Shown: positions 1 through 10,593 of the stretch, piece after piece
Layout: every line of letters starts with the position of its first letter
Numbering within the stretch: the stretch's first letter is position 1
Assembly: GCA_039881145.1 (NCBI GenBank)
Contig: JAYKKI010000007.1
Coordinates: forward strand, 44,764,501-44,828,500
Length of the DNA: 64,000 nucleotides
Direction of reading: 5' to 3'
From: Druceiella hillmani
Taxonomy: Eukaryota > Arthropoda > Insecta > Lepidoptera > Hepialidae
Position numbers and translations under genes: made by a program
The notes under the pieces: generated by a model
Told to the model about the DNA's origin: nothing
Seen by the model: the letters and a program-made list of their open reading frames with translations, nothing else
Databases searched by the model: none

Positions 1-571
1 AATCAAGCTGTAAACTGTCGTTAAAGTTACTGTCTTATGTGTTACCTTATCCTTTAAATTGAACCTAACACTTGTGGATCTACGTACTTAATTTGTGTTT
101 TAAATAGAAAGTAAATAATATAGAAAAAAATTGTGGCCTTTAAAGTTATTTAAAATTATACTGTTATGTCAGAATGTTTAAATTTGAATGCAAGCACATA
201 ACACACATAACTGCAAGCTAATAACTGCTGAACAACAAAGTTTACTTTTACAAACCTTAATATCGTAATTTTATACCACGTACGTATTGAGTATTGTTGA
301 GCCTTATAAACAATAGTCATTCAAATATTATTAAACTCCTTGTTATGGTTTATATAATATAGATAAGTGGCACTTCCGTGGACTTTTAATTAAAAATGTT
401 AATTCTCTACGTACATAATAGTATGAAGATCTAGGTTATATTATTCTAGAATGGTTTTAATTTTTACGTTTTTAAATTTTTAAAGTTATATTAAGGAAAA
501 ACAAGCTTTTTCCAACGCGACGATATCTACTACAACACAAATATTAATCGCATATTCCAAAAAATTCACAA
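1..571. other. AT-rich non-coding sequence
   Basis: No open frame, RNA gene or repeat could be recognised. The sequence is AT-rich with ordinary short homopolymer runs. Confidence 0.6.
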
Positions 572-850
572 TTAAATGAAACTACGAGATGTGGGTGTTC
601 ACAATTAAATGTACGAATTCAAAATTAAATGAAACTACGAGATGTGGGGTGGGCAATTAGACAAGATTGGGATTAAAGCAGCAATTAGCAAATCCTTGCC
701 GATTGCCCACCTGAAGATGTTGTCATACAACTAAACCTAGGTCGTGGTAAAGAATTTAAATAAAGTAGAAATAATACCATAGCATGTAGTTCCATTTAAT
801 TTTGAATAATGAATTTCTATAAACTTAACGCCAAATATATTCAATATTTG
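572..850 (+). mobile_element. degenerate copy of a fold-back repeat family
   Basis: This is the older of two copies of a family seen again at 10538-10818. Shared landmarks are the start motif TTCACAATTAAATGAAAC, the segment CCCACCTGAAGATGTTGT near 706, ACCTAGGT near 735, a GTAGAAATAATAC segment, and an end that reads TTTAATTTTGAATAATGAAT. About 40 bp beyond the palindrome end (803-847, containing TTAACGCCAAATATATTCAA) also match the other copy, so the mobile unit is longer than the palindrome. The left arm has decayed and is partly duplicated: the TTCACAATTAAATG motif occurs near 577 and 600 and in altered form near 620. No transposase is encoded. It could be a MITE or a retrozyme-type element. 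No target duplication could be assigned. Confidence 0.6.
706..748 (+). ncRNA. hammerhead-ribozyme-like core, degenerate
   Basis: The order of elements fits a type I hammerhead. CCAC (707-710) can pair with GTGG (744-747) as stem I. The core CTGAAGA (711-717) fits CUGANGA. GTTGT (719-723) pairs with ACAAC (727-731) as stem II, closed by CAT. A GAAA-like segment reads TAAA (732-735), so G12 is mutated. Stem III would be very short, inside the self-complementary ACCTAGGT. The cleavage triplet would be GTC, ending at 743. One extra T (718) separates the core from stem II. The mutated G12 would be expected to abolish activity in this copy. The same arrangement recurs at 10676-10719. Confidence 0.3.
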
Positions 851-1258
851 CAGAAAAAAATTGTTTTTTACATTTGATACTCGAAGGGAATAAGCAATTT
901 ATATTAATTATTAAATTCAAATAATCGTTACAATATCTTAATGCAAATTATAACGCAAAAACCCGTTAAGTACGATTCGACCTCGCGCTACAAGGGTATC
1001 GTACACAGTTAAACATTTAAAGATGCACAGTATTTCCTTTAAACTATGTAAAAAAAAATTTTTCACCGTATAAAGATATTACCAACTATATCTTTCAGAT
1101 ATGAAGAAACATTTTAAAAAAATAGAACATATAAGCATCCTTATATTTGTGCTTTATAGTTTAAATAAGCTTCTAGAAACTCCATTATTTTCATAATTTT
1201 GGGTTCGGTAGTTTCAAAAATGAGAGGAGGGTATATATTGAGAGGAATACATAATGGA

Positions 1259-1300
<42 letters not shown>

Positions 1301-2125
1301 CAGGGCAAATAATTGTATAACAATTTTATAAATAGCCTTTTCAAACGATATCGCGAAGAAGACCTCAATTTTTTAAAAACCTATTCTTATAAATCCATGT
1401 AAATATCTTTGGGAGTTAACAAATATGGTTTATCACTATATGAAACTTTGATTTTTACATCTAACCGTTTCTGAAAAAATAGTGGTGACTGACAGGCAAA
1501 AAACCAAACACATGAGGGTCGCTAAAAGGAATCCGAATTTTCCTTCTGAAATAGACTGACAAATGTACACACAACACCAATTACACATACCACCAATTAC
1601 AGTACTGTTACACCAATTACAGTACTGTTACAATAATTACATATTTATTAATGTTTATAATTATTGCTACTAAAATGCGCTAAAATATAACTTAAATCAT
1701 GTAAAAATTATGTATGTGGGAGAACAGTCTCTTGGCGGTAAATTGTAGCATTTGAATATTCGAAAAAAATTTGTCGATGTCATAAACCTTTTTTAATCCT
1801 TGCTAAAGTCACATTATTTAACAGTTCGAGACTCGTAACTGTTATTTTTGTAATGTGTAGTTATTTCTACGTCGTTCTTTGTAATTTAATATTGCTCGCA
1901 ATTGGCCAATAACAATTTAAATGAAAAGTAAATGCAATTGAGAGTTTTAATAAAATGTTAGTATCAGACATTTTTTGAGATTTTTCAAAACATAGGATAA
2001 AAATAAAAAAAAAGAGGAATCCATCGCTGTATGACATTTCCTATGTATCTGGTTTTAAGGGAATACCCAGCTACAATGCAAGAGAGAAAATATGTGCAAT
2101 ATGCAAGAGAGAAAAAATAGTGTAT
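851..2125. other. non-coding sequence with microsatellite and small repeats
   Basis: Holds a (TA)n tract at 1261-1297, a tandem duplication of about 20 bp (CACCAATTACAGTACTGTTA) near 1591-1632, and a diverged member of the dispersed repeat with GTTTCTGAAAA and GACTGACAGGCA motifs near 1440-1560. No gene was recognised. The open frame across the TA tract is a low-complexity artefact. Confidence 0.5.
1261..1297. repeat. (TA)n microsatellite
   Basis: Uninterrupted AT dinucleotide repeat of 37 bp. Confidence 0.95.
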
Positions 2126-2622
2126 GCATAAGTTTTTTCCGGTTTAACTAAGAGATGGCGCCAGCGAAAAGTACGCAGCGTATTAATTTGGCACGTACGT
2201 CATTTTGTTCGTCTGACATAAAACTACAAACACACACACAAGTTGAGTCCGCCAAAAACTAGCGTCTTTGTTTTATCGTTCAGTGATCATGTCGAGTTTT
2301 GTGCCTGAAATAAACATTTGCGGCACGCATTGCTTTTCTTATTTAATCAAAAGAAACAGGCTGTTGAAAGTCATCGTTTGCTAGTAGAAACATATGGTGA
2401 ACACGCTCCATCGATTAGAACATGTGAGACATGGTTTCGACAATTTAAAAGTGGTGAGTTTAATGTGAAAGACAGTGAGGGCTATGGTAAATATTAGTGA
2501 ATGAATAAGCGAGATTTTGCTTAACTCATACGCTACAATATAGAATCGAATATACGATTTGTCAAAGAAATATTTATCAAAATTAATCGAACTTGTTTTG
2601 AGAATCTGCAAATATTACGGAC
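2126..2622 (+). pseudogene. mariner transposase relic, N-terminal part
   Basis: The reading starts at ATG 2289 with MSSFVPE. After one frameshift near 2315 it continues as HALLFLFNQKKQAVESHRLL, then VETYGEHAPSIRTCETWFRQ and FKSGEFNVKDSEG. This is the first helix-turn-helix of mariner-family transposases, which binds the element's terminal repeats. The frame ends at a stop near 2500. The 5' leader (from about 2130, with AAGTTTTTTCCGG) may include the left terminal repeat, but no partner was found. The relic is interrupted by a hAT-type insertion at 2623 and seems to resume beyond 3419, where SKVHSNILHEVL in one frame resembles the second helix-turn-helix. The catalytic domain is not recognisable here. 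Confidence 0.75.
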
Positions 2623-3418
2623 TAGGCATGTCGGATATGCCAAAAATTATCGATACATATCGTATCGATATATTTTAAGAATATTGATATCGTTTTCGAT
2701 GTATAGAAAAAGAAATATCGATACATCGGTACGACTTATTGGCGTGTAGTTTAGCTCAATACAGATCTCAGATTACCACATAAATACCAATCAATGAACA
2801 TTTCTTCTAAAAAATCAAGTAATATAAAATCTGAAATTAAATATATGGACAAGGATAATTTTCTTGTTTATTAATCAAATAGGTACTTTGTCTAGGTAAA
2901 TAATGTTTTTTATTCAAATAGATAGTTTAGATAATAATTAATATTAATCAAACAATCACCCAAGCAAACGAATATTTTTCTGACGAAGACAAAATGAAAA
3001 CTCTGTTATTGGTTACATAAGATTAACGGCAGATGCCAATCTCTTCGATGAAACCGAGGACGCAGTAGGTACAAAATATTTTAGAGCTATTTCTGTGAGG
3101 TGCGGGATAAAATGGCGACTATCAAACAAGAACTTTATTGTATTCTCTTTTCTGGGTATTATGGGCTGGTCTAGATATTGTTTCAGTTCGCTAAACATAC
3201 CACTTCTGGTTGAGCTTGAAATCGAATTGTTGCTTGCTGTAGACGACAGAGTTTAGTGTCACCATTGTAAAAAATAACGATTTAGATACGTTGCCGGTAC
3301 TTGATATTTATATCGACATATCGATATATCGAAATATTAAAATAATATCCGATATGCCGATAATATCGACATAGGGAATAAGAAATATCGATACATCGAT
3401 ATTTTTTCTACAAGTCTG
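2623..3418 (-). mobile_element. small internally deleted hAT element nested in a mariner relic
   Basis: The element is about 796 bp. The ends are TAGGCATG on the left and, read inward from the right, CAGACTTG, which resemble hAT termini. Both subterminal regions are rich in ATCGATACATCGATA-type motifs (2645-2745 and 3300-3405), typical of hAT transposase binding sites. Flanking 8-mers are TTACGGAC (2615-2622) and CTACGGGC (3419-3426), matching at 6 of 8 positions with two transition differences, as expected of an aged 8-bp target duplication. Only the dimerisation end of the transposase remains inside. The exact termini are inferred. Confidence 0.6.
3013..3198 (-). pseudogene. hAT transposase C-terminal dimerisation fragment
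   Basis: A 61-residue open frame contains ELKQYLDQPIIPRKEN, then a segment with FDSRHFIPHLTEIALKYF, then ASSVSSKRLASAVNLM. This matches the hAT C-terminal dimerisation domain, including the usual P-S-S-E-R-x-F-S pattern, here S-S-K-R-L-A-S. The Glu is replaced by Lys and the Phe by Leu, so it is not a functional domain. The zinc finger and catalytic part are absent. hAT family membership is clear; the subfamily (ZBED-like) is inferred. Confidence 0.8.
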
Positions 3419-3595
3419 CTACGGGCGCATACAATGAAATAGAGGTACGGAGTTTTTCTTATTTCCAAACAATGATGAAATATAATTTTAGACAAAAGTG
3501 GTAGTATTTCAAAGGTTCATTCGAATATTTTACATGAAGTTTTGTTGAAAAATTATTTTTACCGGATTTGTATGCTTTAAACGGTTTTTTTTTGG
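3419..3595 (+). pseudogene. mariner relic, continuation after the hAT insertion
   Basis: One frame near 3510-3580 reads SKVHSNILHEVLLKNYF, resembling the second helix-turn-helix of mariner transposases (S-K-G-S-x-x-x-I-L-H). It follows directly after the putative target duplication of the hAT element. Identification is weak because the segment is short and mutated. Confidence 0.4.
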
Positions 3596-4639
3596 GTCAG
3601 TTTTGATCAATCGAGTAATAAATGTTTCTTTGACATCACCTCCGAATTCAAAAACCGATATCTCCGCAATAAATATATTTCTGCGAAACTAACCTAATTA
3701 ACTTGCATTTAAGTTATTATGTACTAAGTAATTCCGATTTTTGAACAATTTCACAGGTAAGTATCGTATTACTCCCATTATTATCCTGATTTTATCAATT
3801 TCGTTACAAAATATTAAACGTAACTTAGAAATAAATAAAACGCTTTGAAACCAAATTAAATAGCTACGTTTCATTTAATCAAATAAAAACGGGATTAAAA
3901 CGTTAGCTGAAATAAATTGAAAAAAACTGTTCAAATAATTCAGGCGACTATTCAAAACACCATTAATCGTAGAACGTTGGCTTCATTTCCCCCGACTAGT
4001 TTCCGAAATTCTCCGAAAATTCACATAATTTCACCAATTAAGATGCTTCCAACTTTATCGTCCGAGGTGATTATGTAAACGCCTCCGTGGCTCGTGCTAT
4101 CTTGAAAAGCTCATTGGTAAGCAGAAAGTGGCTCTCTAACAAATCATTTGTTAGCAAATCGACGTGCTACCTTGGAAATGGACTGAAATGAACGAATGAC
4201 GTAATTTTCCCGAACGTTGAGACGACCGACGCTAATGGTCAAAATGTTATTAAATTTTATTGAAGGCACGAAATTCATCTTCACTAGAAATGAAATTAAA
4301 TTATAGTTTTTTTACGCGAAATATTAATGGTTATTTGGTAATTAATTAGTGAATTTTAGTTGAATCTATCTGTCAATTAATATTTTATATATATTTTAAA
4401 TAAACCGAAATAAATTAATTAATTCAATTAGTGAGTTTCACCCAGGCAATTTTATTAAATTTGGTGTTCTTTTAGACAAAATCGCAAATTATATTCATAA
4501 AGGTCTTGTAAAATCGTTAGGCGGTTCCGCGTATTCTTTTCGGACTGTACAATTTTGGGTGAAAGCTTTTCATGAAAGCAAATTTTGTACAGAAGAAAGT
4601 TGAGAGTCGAGGAGGGCCTCACTACTTGGTACATGAACA
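3596..4639. other. non-coding sequence, one less AT-rich patch
   Basis: No gene was recognised. About 3980-4230 is clearly less AT-rich than its surroundings and contains a short palindrome TAACAAATCATTTGTTA near 4138. It could be a conserved non-coding element or a decayed repeat. The short minus-strand frame at 4455-4640 resembles nothing known to me. Confidence 0.4.
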
Positions 4640-4850
4640 CGAAGAGGGCGCTACTGTGAAAAACAACTTACATGAAAGAAGAAACTTGACTATGGCCAAT
4701 ATTTCCCGTGAACATCAGAAACAAGTGTGCTTCGAATATTGACCAAAAAAACTGCATATGCATAAAGTGTTGGGAAAGTGTATACCCTATGTTCTCACGG
4801 AAAGGATTATCGAGGAGCAATATAATGCCCTTTCTCGAAACTTACGCTTA
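4640..4850 (+). pseudogene. mariner-like transposase fragment (second HTH region)
   Basis: Reading across one frameshift gives RRNLTMANIS, then ILTKKLHMHKVLGKCIPYVL and TE. This resembles the stretch between the second helix-turn-helix and the first catalytic Asp of mariner transposases, whose usual form is I-L-T-E-x-L-x-M-H-K-V-x-x-K-W-V-P-x-x-L-T. No catalytic Asp was found downstream. It could belong to the mariner at 2.1-3.6 kb or be a separate insertion. Confidence 0.45.
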
Positions 4851-4942
4851 ATAAGGCAACACCCACACTATCTGCGGGATGGAAATTTGAGAATATAGTT
4901 GACAAAAATAATGCGAGTTTGAATAAAGTGACCTAATATATG

Positions 4943-4981
4943 GATATATATATATACACATATATATATACACATATATAT

Positions 4982-5057
<76 letters not shown>
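4943..5057. repeat. (TA)n microsatellite with CACA interruptions
   Basis: About 115 bp of mostly AT dinucleotides, interrupted by ACACA and AAAT. Long IY-repeat open frames in both orientations are artefacts of this tract. Confidence 0.95.
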
Positions 5058-5061
<4 letters not shown>

Positions 5062-5283
5062 ACATCTCTGTGTATCCCGTAATTACCACCCAAACTTTTA
5101 TTTTGTGATATCAAAGTAACTTAATGATCAAAACTCACAAAAACCAGCCAAGTGTGTGTCATAACATACCCAGGTGTAGTTTCGTAGTTATTTATGTTTT
5201 GAAATTATTCATGAAATAATTTTAATTGAAAGTCCAAAGCAACATTTTTATCAGGTTTTTACAACCGAATTATACTTAATTTT

Positions 5284-5423
5284 GCTTGTTATTTCGCAAA
5301 CAGGACTTAAAAACGAAAGGCGATAAATTAAACCCAAAATTAATTGGGTTCTGTTTTAATATTTTGCTATTTATTAACCCTTAAGGCAACGACTTATCGA
5401 TATATCGACCTTATTAACAATTT
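5284..5423 (+). repeat. 140-bp direct repeat, copy 1
   Basis: It begins GCTTGTTATTTCGC and ends in GACCTTATTAACAATTT. The same sequence recurs 283 bp downstream with a few substitutions. It contains CGATATATCG, a short palindrome. Confidence 0.9.
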
Positions 5424-5566
5424 TATGGTTAACTCTTAATATAAAATTGTTGAGCTTTAGATTTTGTTTATGTTAACTCTTAATATAAAATTAACTATTA
5501 ATATAAAACTCTTAATATAAAATTGTTGAGCTTAAAATTTTTGAGCTTTAGCTTTAGAATTTTAAT
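5424..5566 (+). repeat. spacer of short degenerate repeats
   Basis: Between the two 140-bp copies the motif AACTCTTAATATAAAATTG and the motif TTGAGCTTTAG are each repeated several times. This suggests repeated slippage or unequal exchange at this site. Confidence 0.7.
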
Positions 5567-5706
5567 GCTTGTTATTTCGCAAACAGGACTTAAAAACGAA
5601 AGGCGATAAATGAGACCCAAAATTAATTGGGTGCTGTTTTAATACTTTGCTATTTATTAACCCTTAAGGCAACGACTTATCGATATATCGACCTTATTAA
5701 CAATTT
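5567..5706 (+). repeat. 140-bp direct repeat, copy 2
   Basis: Second copy of 5284-5423 at a constant offset of 283 bp. There are no length differences and only a few substitutions, so the duplication is fairly recent. Confidence 0.9.
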
Positions 5707-6757
5707 AAATTTCTAATGAATATAAACTCAACTTTTCACTTATCCAATAGGGTTTTCAAAAAATTCATGAATGTCTCATTCCTGGTTTCATTTCTCCTTT
5801 ATGAGGACAAATGAAAATAATTTTTCCTTTGTCTTTAGGGTATGTAGTGGTATTATATTCTAAACGTGACTAGATATCTATTTCCTTGGCACTTACTGTA
5901 GTGGTGGTAATTGCGCAGGTGAAGACATTCCACGTTCAATGAAGAACTCGATATATTAAAACTACCGTCAATTATCTTAACTATCACAGAGTTTTATTGA
6001 ATGCCCCTTATGACGTGCTCGAATTTAATTATTTGATCTGTGGATTATCGACAGATTTTCCATTAATAATAGTATTGATGTTCGATGAATATCGACTACT
6101 TACTAGATTGAATCTAAGCTACTGAGAAAATTGGTCGTTCTGTCGATCCCTATTGTCCGTGAAGCTAACATGATTAATTTGCCTCCATGTCCGCTTTGAA
6201 AAACCGAGAAAAACTATTTACATGTTAATTAAGTGGTGACACTTTTATATCGAAATTCAAAAATGTTTGCATGATTTTCCAAAGCAGGGCTAAAACAATT
6301 TTTATGTATTTTTTACTTTTCAATTTTTTATCCTTAGGTGTGTTTTTCTCACATAATATAACGAACTTTATTCTGATCATTGGTTATAAAGGTAGAGTAA
6401 CAATATTCGCAATGACTATCACTGTAATAAACACCCTGTCAAATTATTCGCTATTAAGATCAATTCGATTGCTTTATATAAAAAAATCGAAACATTGATT
6501 AGTCTGTCTATTTATTTCTGTATTTAGATATACATAGTTGAGTACTGTAACCAATATATTTAACCTCTTGAAGCTTAGTAGTAAAACTTTAATACCATAG
6601 ATATATCGTAAATTAGTCGCATTGCACCATTATTAAACTACGTTACTTCGGGAGCTTGCACAGGTATTTAAATTGTGAAAAAAGTAATCCGATGTATATC
6701 CAGCAATCGAATAATGACAAATGGTGAAATAGTAGGAAATATTCTTTCTCCAATAAA
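5707..6757. other. AT-rich non-coding sequence
   Basis: No gene recognised. The 75-codon open frame at 6271-6498 is Ile/Leu/Phe-rich and resembles no known protein. It is best explained by base composition. Confidence 0.45.
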
Positions 6758-6824
6758 TTTAATTAGTCCTGCAAATAGTTAAACGGATGTGATATCCGTT
6801 TAACTATTTGCAGGACTAATTAAA
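6758..6824. repeat. perfect palindrome, 31-bp arms, 5-bp loop
   Basis: Arms 6758-6788 and 6794-6824 are exact reverse complements around GTGAT. No mismatch was found, so the inverted duplication is young. Confidence 0.95.
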
Positions 6825-6896
6825 TGTGATTATCATAAATGATAAATGTGATTATCATAAATGATAAATGTGATTATCATTAACGTGATTATCAAG
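6825..6896 (+). repeat. tandem repeat, 22-bp unit
   Basis: Two full units (6825-6846 and 6847-6868) of a motif built from TGTGATTATCAT plus AAATGATAAA, then two partial units. The unit is itself partly palindromic (TTATCAT-AA-ATGATAA). It abuts the palindrome at 6758-6824. Confidence 0.85.
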
Positions 6897-7440
6897 CATG
6901 GTGGGAAAGGAATGAGAAACTTTCCAGTTTCTTTTTAAATTCTTTTTTTTTATAAATGAAGTCTAACTTGGAAATAAATATTTGACTACTCCAAAATGTT
7001 TACCAAACTTGCTTTTAAATTTGTTGAGGTTTTAAAAGACTAAACCATTTTTTTTTAACTTTTAAGTGCTGTTTCTTTGTTATTCTAATTACATTTTGGG
7101 AAATGTAAATTCTTATTACCCTCGTATATTTCTTATGTGGAATATTTATTTAGGTAAGAAATTGTTTTTGCTTTATTTTATCACGTCATTTAAAATTTAA
7201 TTTAAGTGATGATAAAGTATTAAAGCAAATAGAAATCTATGAACTCGGAAATTTGCATTTCGTTTGATATTTACTCTAGTACCCACGTAGTAGTAGTCTA
7301 GTACCCACGGTCTTGATAAAATCACAAATTAAGGACAAATCATATTTATGGAAACCTATAGTAATACTTTCATTTAATCCTTTGTACCTTATCAAGTGAT
7401 ATAAAAACTGTTCTACAATTTTTAATTTTTGGTGATGACA
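6897..7440. other. AT-rich non-coding sequence
   Basis: No gene or repeat recognised apart from a small duplicated CTAGTACCCACG motif near 7275-7308. Confidence 0.5.
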
Positions 7441-7444
7441 TGCG

Positions 7445-7810
7445 TTAATGTGTATTTTTAAATTGATATTTCAAAAAACGTTGATTGTTACTATCGGCGT
7501 TAATAGCAGACAAGATAAAATTGAAAATTAAATATTTGCGTATAATCTGGTAAAAATTATTTCCGCTTACGGTTTTGTACCTCGAATGGAAAATCGAAAC
7601 CCTTATGAAATCACTCACGTGTCCATCGATCACAGCCATTTTCCATAGAACCTGTTTCGCATAAACACCTTAAATTCGGCGCGATAATAAACCATATTAA
7701 CTCGCACAAACCATAATAGTTAGCACTCAAAAATATTTATATCGGAATTGTTTCAATTTTGTGTATATCGTTTGAAAAGACAAGTTATAACCATCCACGA
7801 TTTTTTTAGT
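7445..7810 (-). mobile_element. dispersed repeat copy (same family as 59356-59760)
   Basis: The plus strand shows, in order, GTACCTCGAATGGAAAA near 7577, a CCCTTATGAAATCACTCAC segment, GTCCATCGATCACAGCCATT, then ACTCGCAC near 7701, CACTCAAAAATATTTA near 7727 and a TCGTTTGAAAAGACAAG segment near 7768 followed by TTATAAC. The same landmarks in the same order occur at 59466-59725, so the two are homologous well beyond the short GTCTGTCTGT core. The 64-codon open frame here comes from the repeat and is not a gene. No transposase or RT is encoded, so the class is unknown. Confidence 0.6.
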
Positions 7811-9146
7811 ACATATTCAGGTATATAATGAACAATCTGTAAAAAACATGTCCTTCCTTCCCTTCTCCCCCCCACCCGCCTCCTTTTTTACGAAACTTCT
7901 GAACATAAAATCAGGAATAATCAAAGTGTTAGAAACCTACGCAAAGATTTCTATCACTATAGCGATGTTTCCGATTTTATAGTTTTTGACACATGTACCA
8001 TAATATATATATCTCACCCTACGTAATTATAATAGTATTTATTTATAGCAGTATGAACATTATGAAGACTGTCAATATTAGTGCTGAAATATAATAAATA
8101 TAATAATTTCACTTTAAACGAAGTGGCTTATATATACACTGATCGAATTGTATACGCTATTATAAAACTCCTAAACTAAACATTACCAATTAATGTTGAC
8201 TAATATGATTAATCCTTGTATAAATATGACAAATTATTTTTAAGATCTACAAAATATTTTTAATAAAAATATAATCTTAGTTCAAATCAATCAATATTAA
8301 GTTTTCTAATTCAATGTTTCGACATTCTCCTTTGGGCCTCTATAACATAGGGTATTTTCCAGAGGGAAACTTTTCTGCATAATGTATCCAGATTTTTCAT
8401 TTTCGTACTTCATAAGTTTTTTTCTATCATTGAACAATAGTTTCATCAGTAACAAATTAACAATGACAATTAGGATCTTGTTAAACCTATATTCATTTTT
8501 CATGATCAATATTATTGTAAGTGATGAATTGTAAACATTATTTAATTTTAATTAGCTTCAATCTTAAAGTATTTAATTTGACTGTAAAATTAATGTAATA
8601 CTTTTGACCTTTCATATTGAGTAGACCGACATTTTCCATTGTCGACAACTTTTAATTTAGGCAAGGATGCTTTTATTCTAATATATGGTTAATAGACGAA
8701 TGTAAGAAATACAGTGGATCTTACAGAGATATAGTTGAAAGAACGTAATATTAGAAGCAAGAAGAACTATGTTTCAGTAAATAAGCGAGCGAAGTATTCC
8801 AAAATCGTTCTGTGTGGCAAGTAATCCTTAATGGTCATGCCGCTGTGGAGTAAGTGTAAACTTATATAAGTGTAAAGAAACTTAAAGACATAAAATAAAG
8901 TTGGCCGTAAGTACCAGCTGGAAGATAAATTTCATAGTTTTTGATTACTTATTTTGTTTACATTTTCAAGGTAAAAAATGATGAAACTAATACCTCGCAA
9001 TCAATTTATCCAAAAATCCACTATCAAATTGAAATTTTGATTTGCTTGTAGCATACGAGTCTAAACTTGATGAAATAACTCGTCGTCAACACGATCCAGT
9101 TTCATTATTTTAATTACATTAAACTGTACATAGCGTACCGTCCAAT
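7811..9146. other. AT-rich non-coding sequence with a C-rich pyrimidine tract
   Basis: A polypyrimidine run (CCTTCCCTTCTCCCCCCCAC, 7853-7887 region) is the only distinct feature. Similar C/T-rich runs recur at about 9803-9825, 19590-19650, 38165-38190 and 43195-43215. No coding sequence recognised. Confidence 0.5.
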
Positions 9147-9204
<58 letters not shown>

Positions 9205-9230
9205 TATGTGCGCGTTTGTGTGTGTGCATA
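9147..9230. repeat. (TA)n then (TG)n microsatellite
   Basis: A TA tract to about 9201 runs into a GT/GC-rich alternating tract. It is a smaller version of the array at 29.9-30.3 kb. Confidence 0.9.
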
Positions 9231-10537
9231 TATCTACAGACATATTTAACATTGTATTAATATTACACAATTTTTAATTAAAATATTTTCTCTCTCTCTC
9301 GCCTAAAATTTGAGCAAAATGCGGGTAGCGACCGCTTTTAGAACGGCATCATTTTGGCCTCAGACTATTTTATCTACTATAAATTGACCTTTTTCTGATA
9401 ATTTCTAGGATATTATAGAAATTACTCAAACATCCCTCTTAGTGTATATAAAGAGTGCGCCTTTCTATCTTATTTGCGATATTCAATTTGCAACTGTGTT
9501 ATGGAAATTTCACGAAAAGAACTTTGAATGCTTTCACTAAATTTGGGGTGAAAACTGAGCAAACCAATACGCAATATAAACGCAACCATAGACGAAGGTA
9601 TGCTCTGGAGTACCACAGCCAAGCATAGTTTCTAAGTATTAAAAAAAAATTAATTTCTAACATATCACGCGCCCAACAATTTCTCACTGCAAGAGAAAAG
9701 AAAAGAAAAGAGCCAACGTATGCATGAAGTTGCACACCTGCCTCTTTTGCCGTTTATGAAAATATTTTTAATTTCGATTCAATTGAATTTCACCTATCGC
9801 ACACCCCCCTCCCCCCCCCCTCTCCTGGCATCCGACTATCATTCGTTTCGCTCGCTGTCTGATTACTTACGTGACAAAAATTTAAAGACGCAATCTGTAA
9901 AAAAAATTACTTAACTTACCTAATTTTACAGTGAAAAGCCTAAAGAAATCCACAAGTGTCAAATTATATCTCTGCAGACACGCTGGTGACAAGTGATATG
10001 TAACAATTCGAATATGGTGGGTTTATTAGTCGCCAATCTGATAATATACATATAAATTGTTAAAAATAAAAAATACACATTTATTTTTTATAATAAAAAA
10101 GTATGATATTGAAAATATTTTAAACTTAAATATAATAAATTTAAAAAAGTATTAACAATTTATTTAACGAATTGCTGAGCCAGGGTTCTGTTCTGAATCT
10201 TGTGCGTTCGACGTGCGTTCACCAAAATATGAATATAAGTTTAAAATATTTTGCATTTTCCTTAAAATCTTCTTTCTTAAGGATATAACCTTTATAAATG
10301 TAAACAATTTCTTACACTTTGTTTTTAATTATGTTCTAACAACATAAATAAATAGACTCATCTAAATAGACTTATCTAAAAAAAACTACAGTTTTTATGC
10401 AAATAAAATGTCAAATTACAAGTATTTTTTTAATCATTTATTTCTTTTTGAAATTTAATTCTATAATAGAAATAATAATGAAATTTAATTCTATAATAAA
10501 GCCATGTCAACTGAAAGAAATTATAACAAGTAATTCG
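9231..10537. other. non-coding sequence
   Basis: Contains a short (TC)n run near 9288-9302, an AAAAG run near 9693-9708 and a C-rich run near 9803-9825. The open frames near 9499-9735 and 9720-9914 are unsupported. Confidence 0.45.
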
Positions 10538-10593
10538 TTCACAATTAAATGAAACAACGTGATGTAGTATTATTTATACTTTCTTTAATTTCT

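Noticed and set aside
958..985. tRNA T-arm-like GATTCGACCTCGC
   Set aside because: Isolated motif on the minus strand, no cloverleaf possible nearby.
4848..5114. Long IYIYIY open frames over TA tracts (also near 1141, 9061, 29831, 42181)
   Set aside because: Pure translation of (TA)n microsatellites in any frame; no flanking coding signal.
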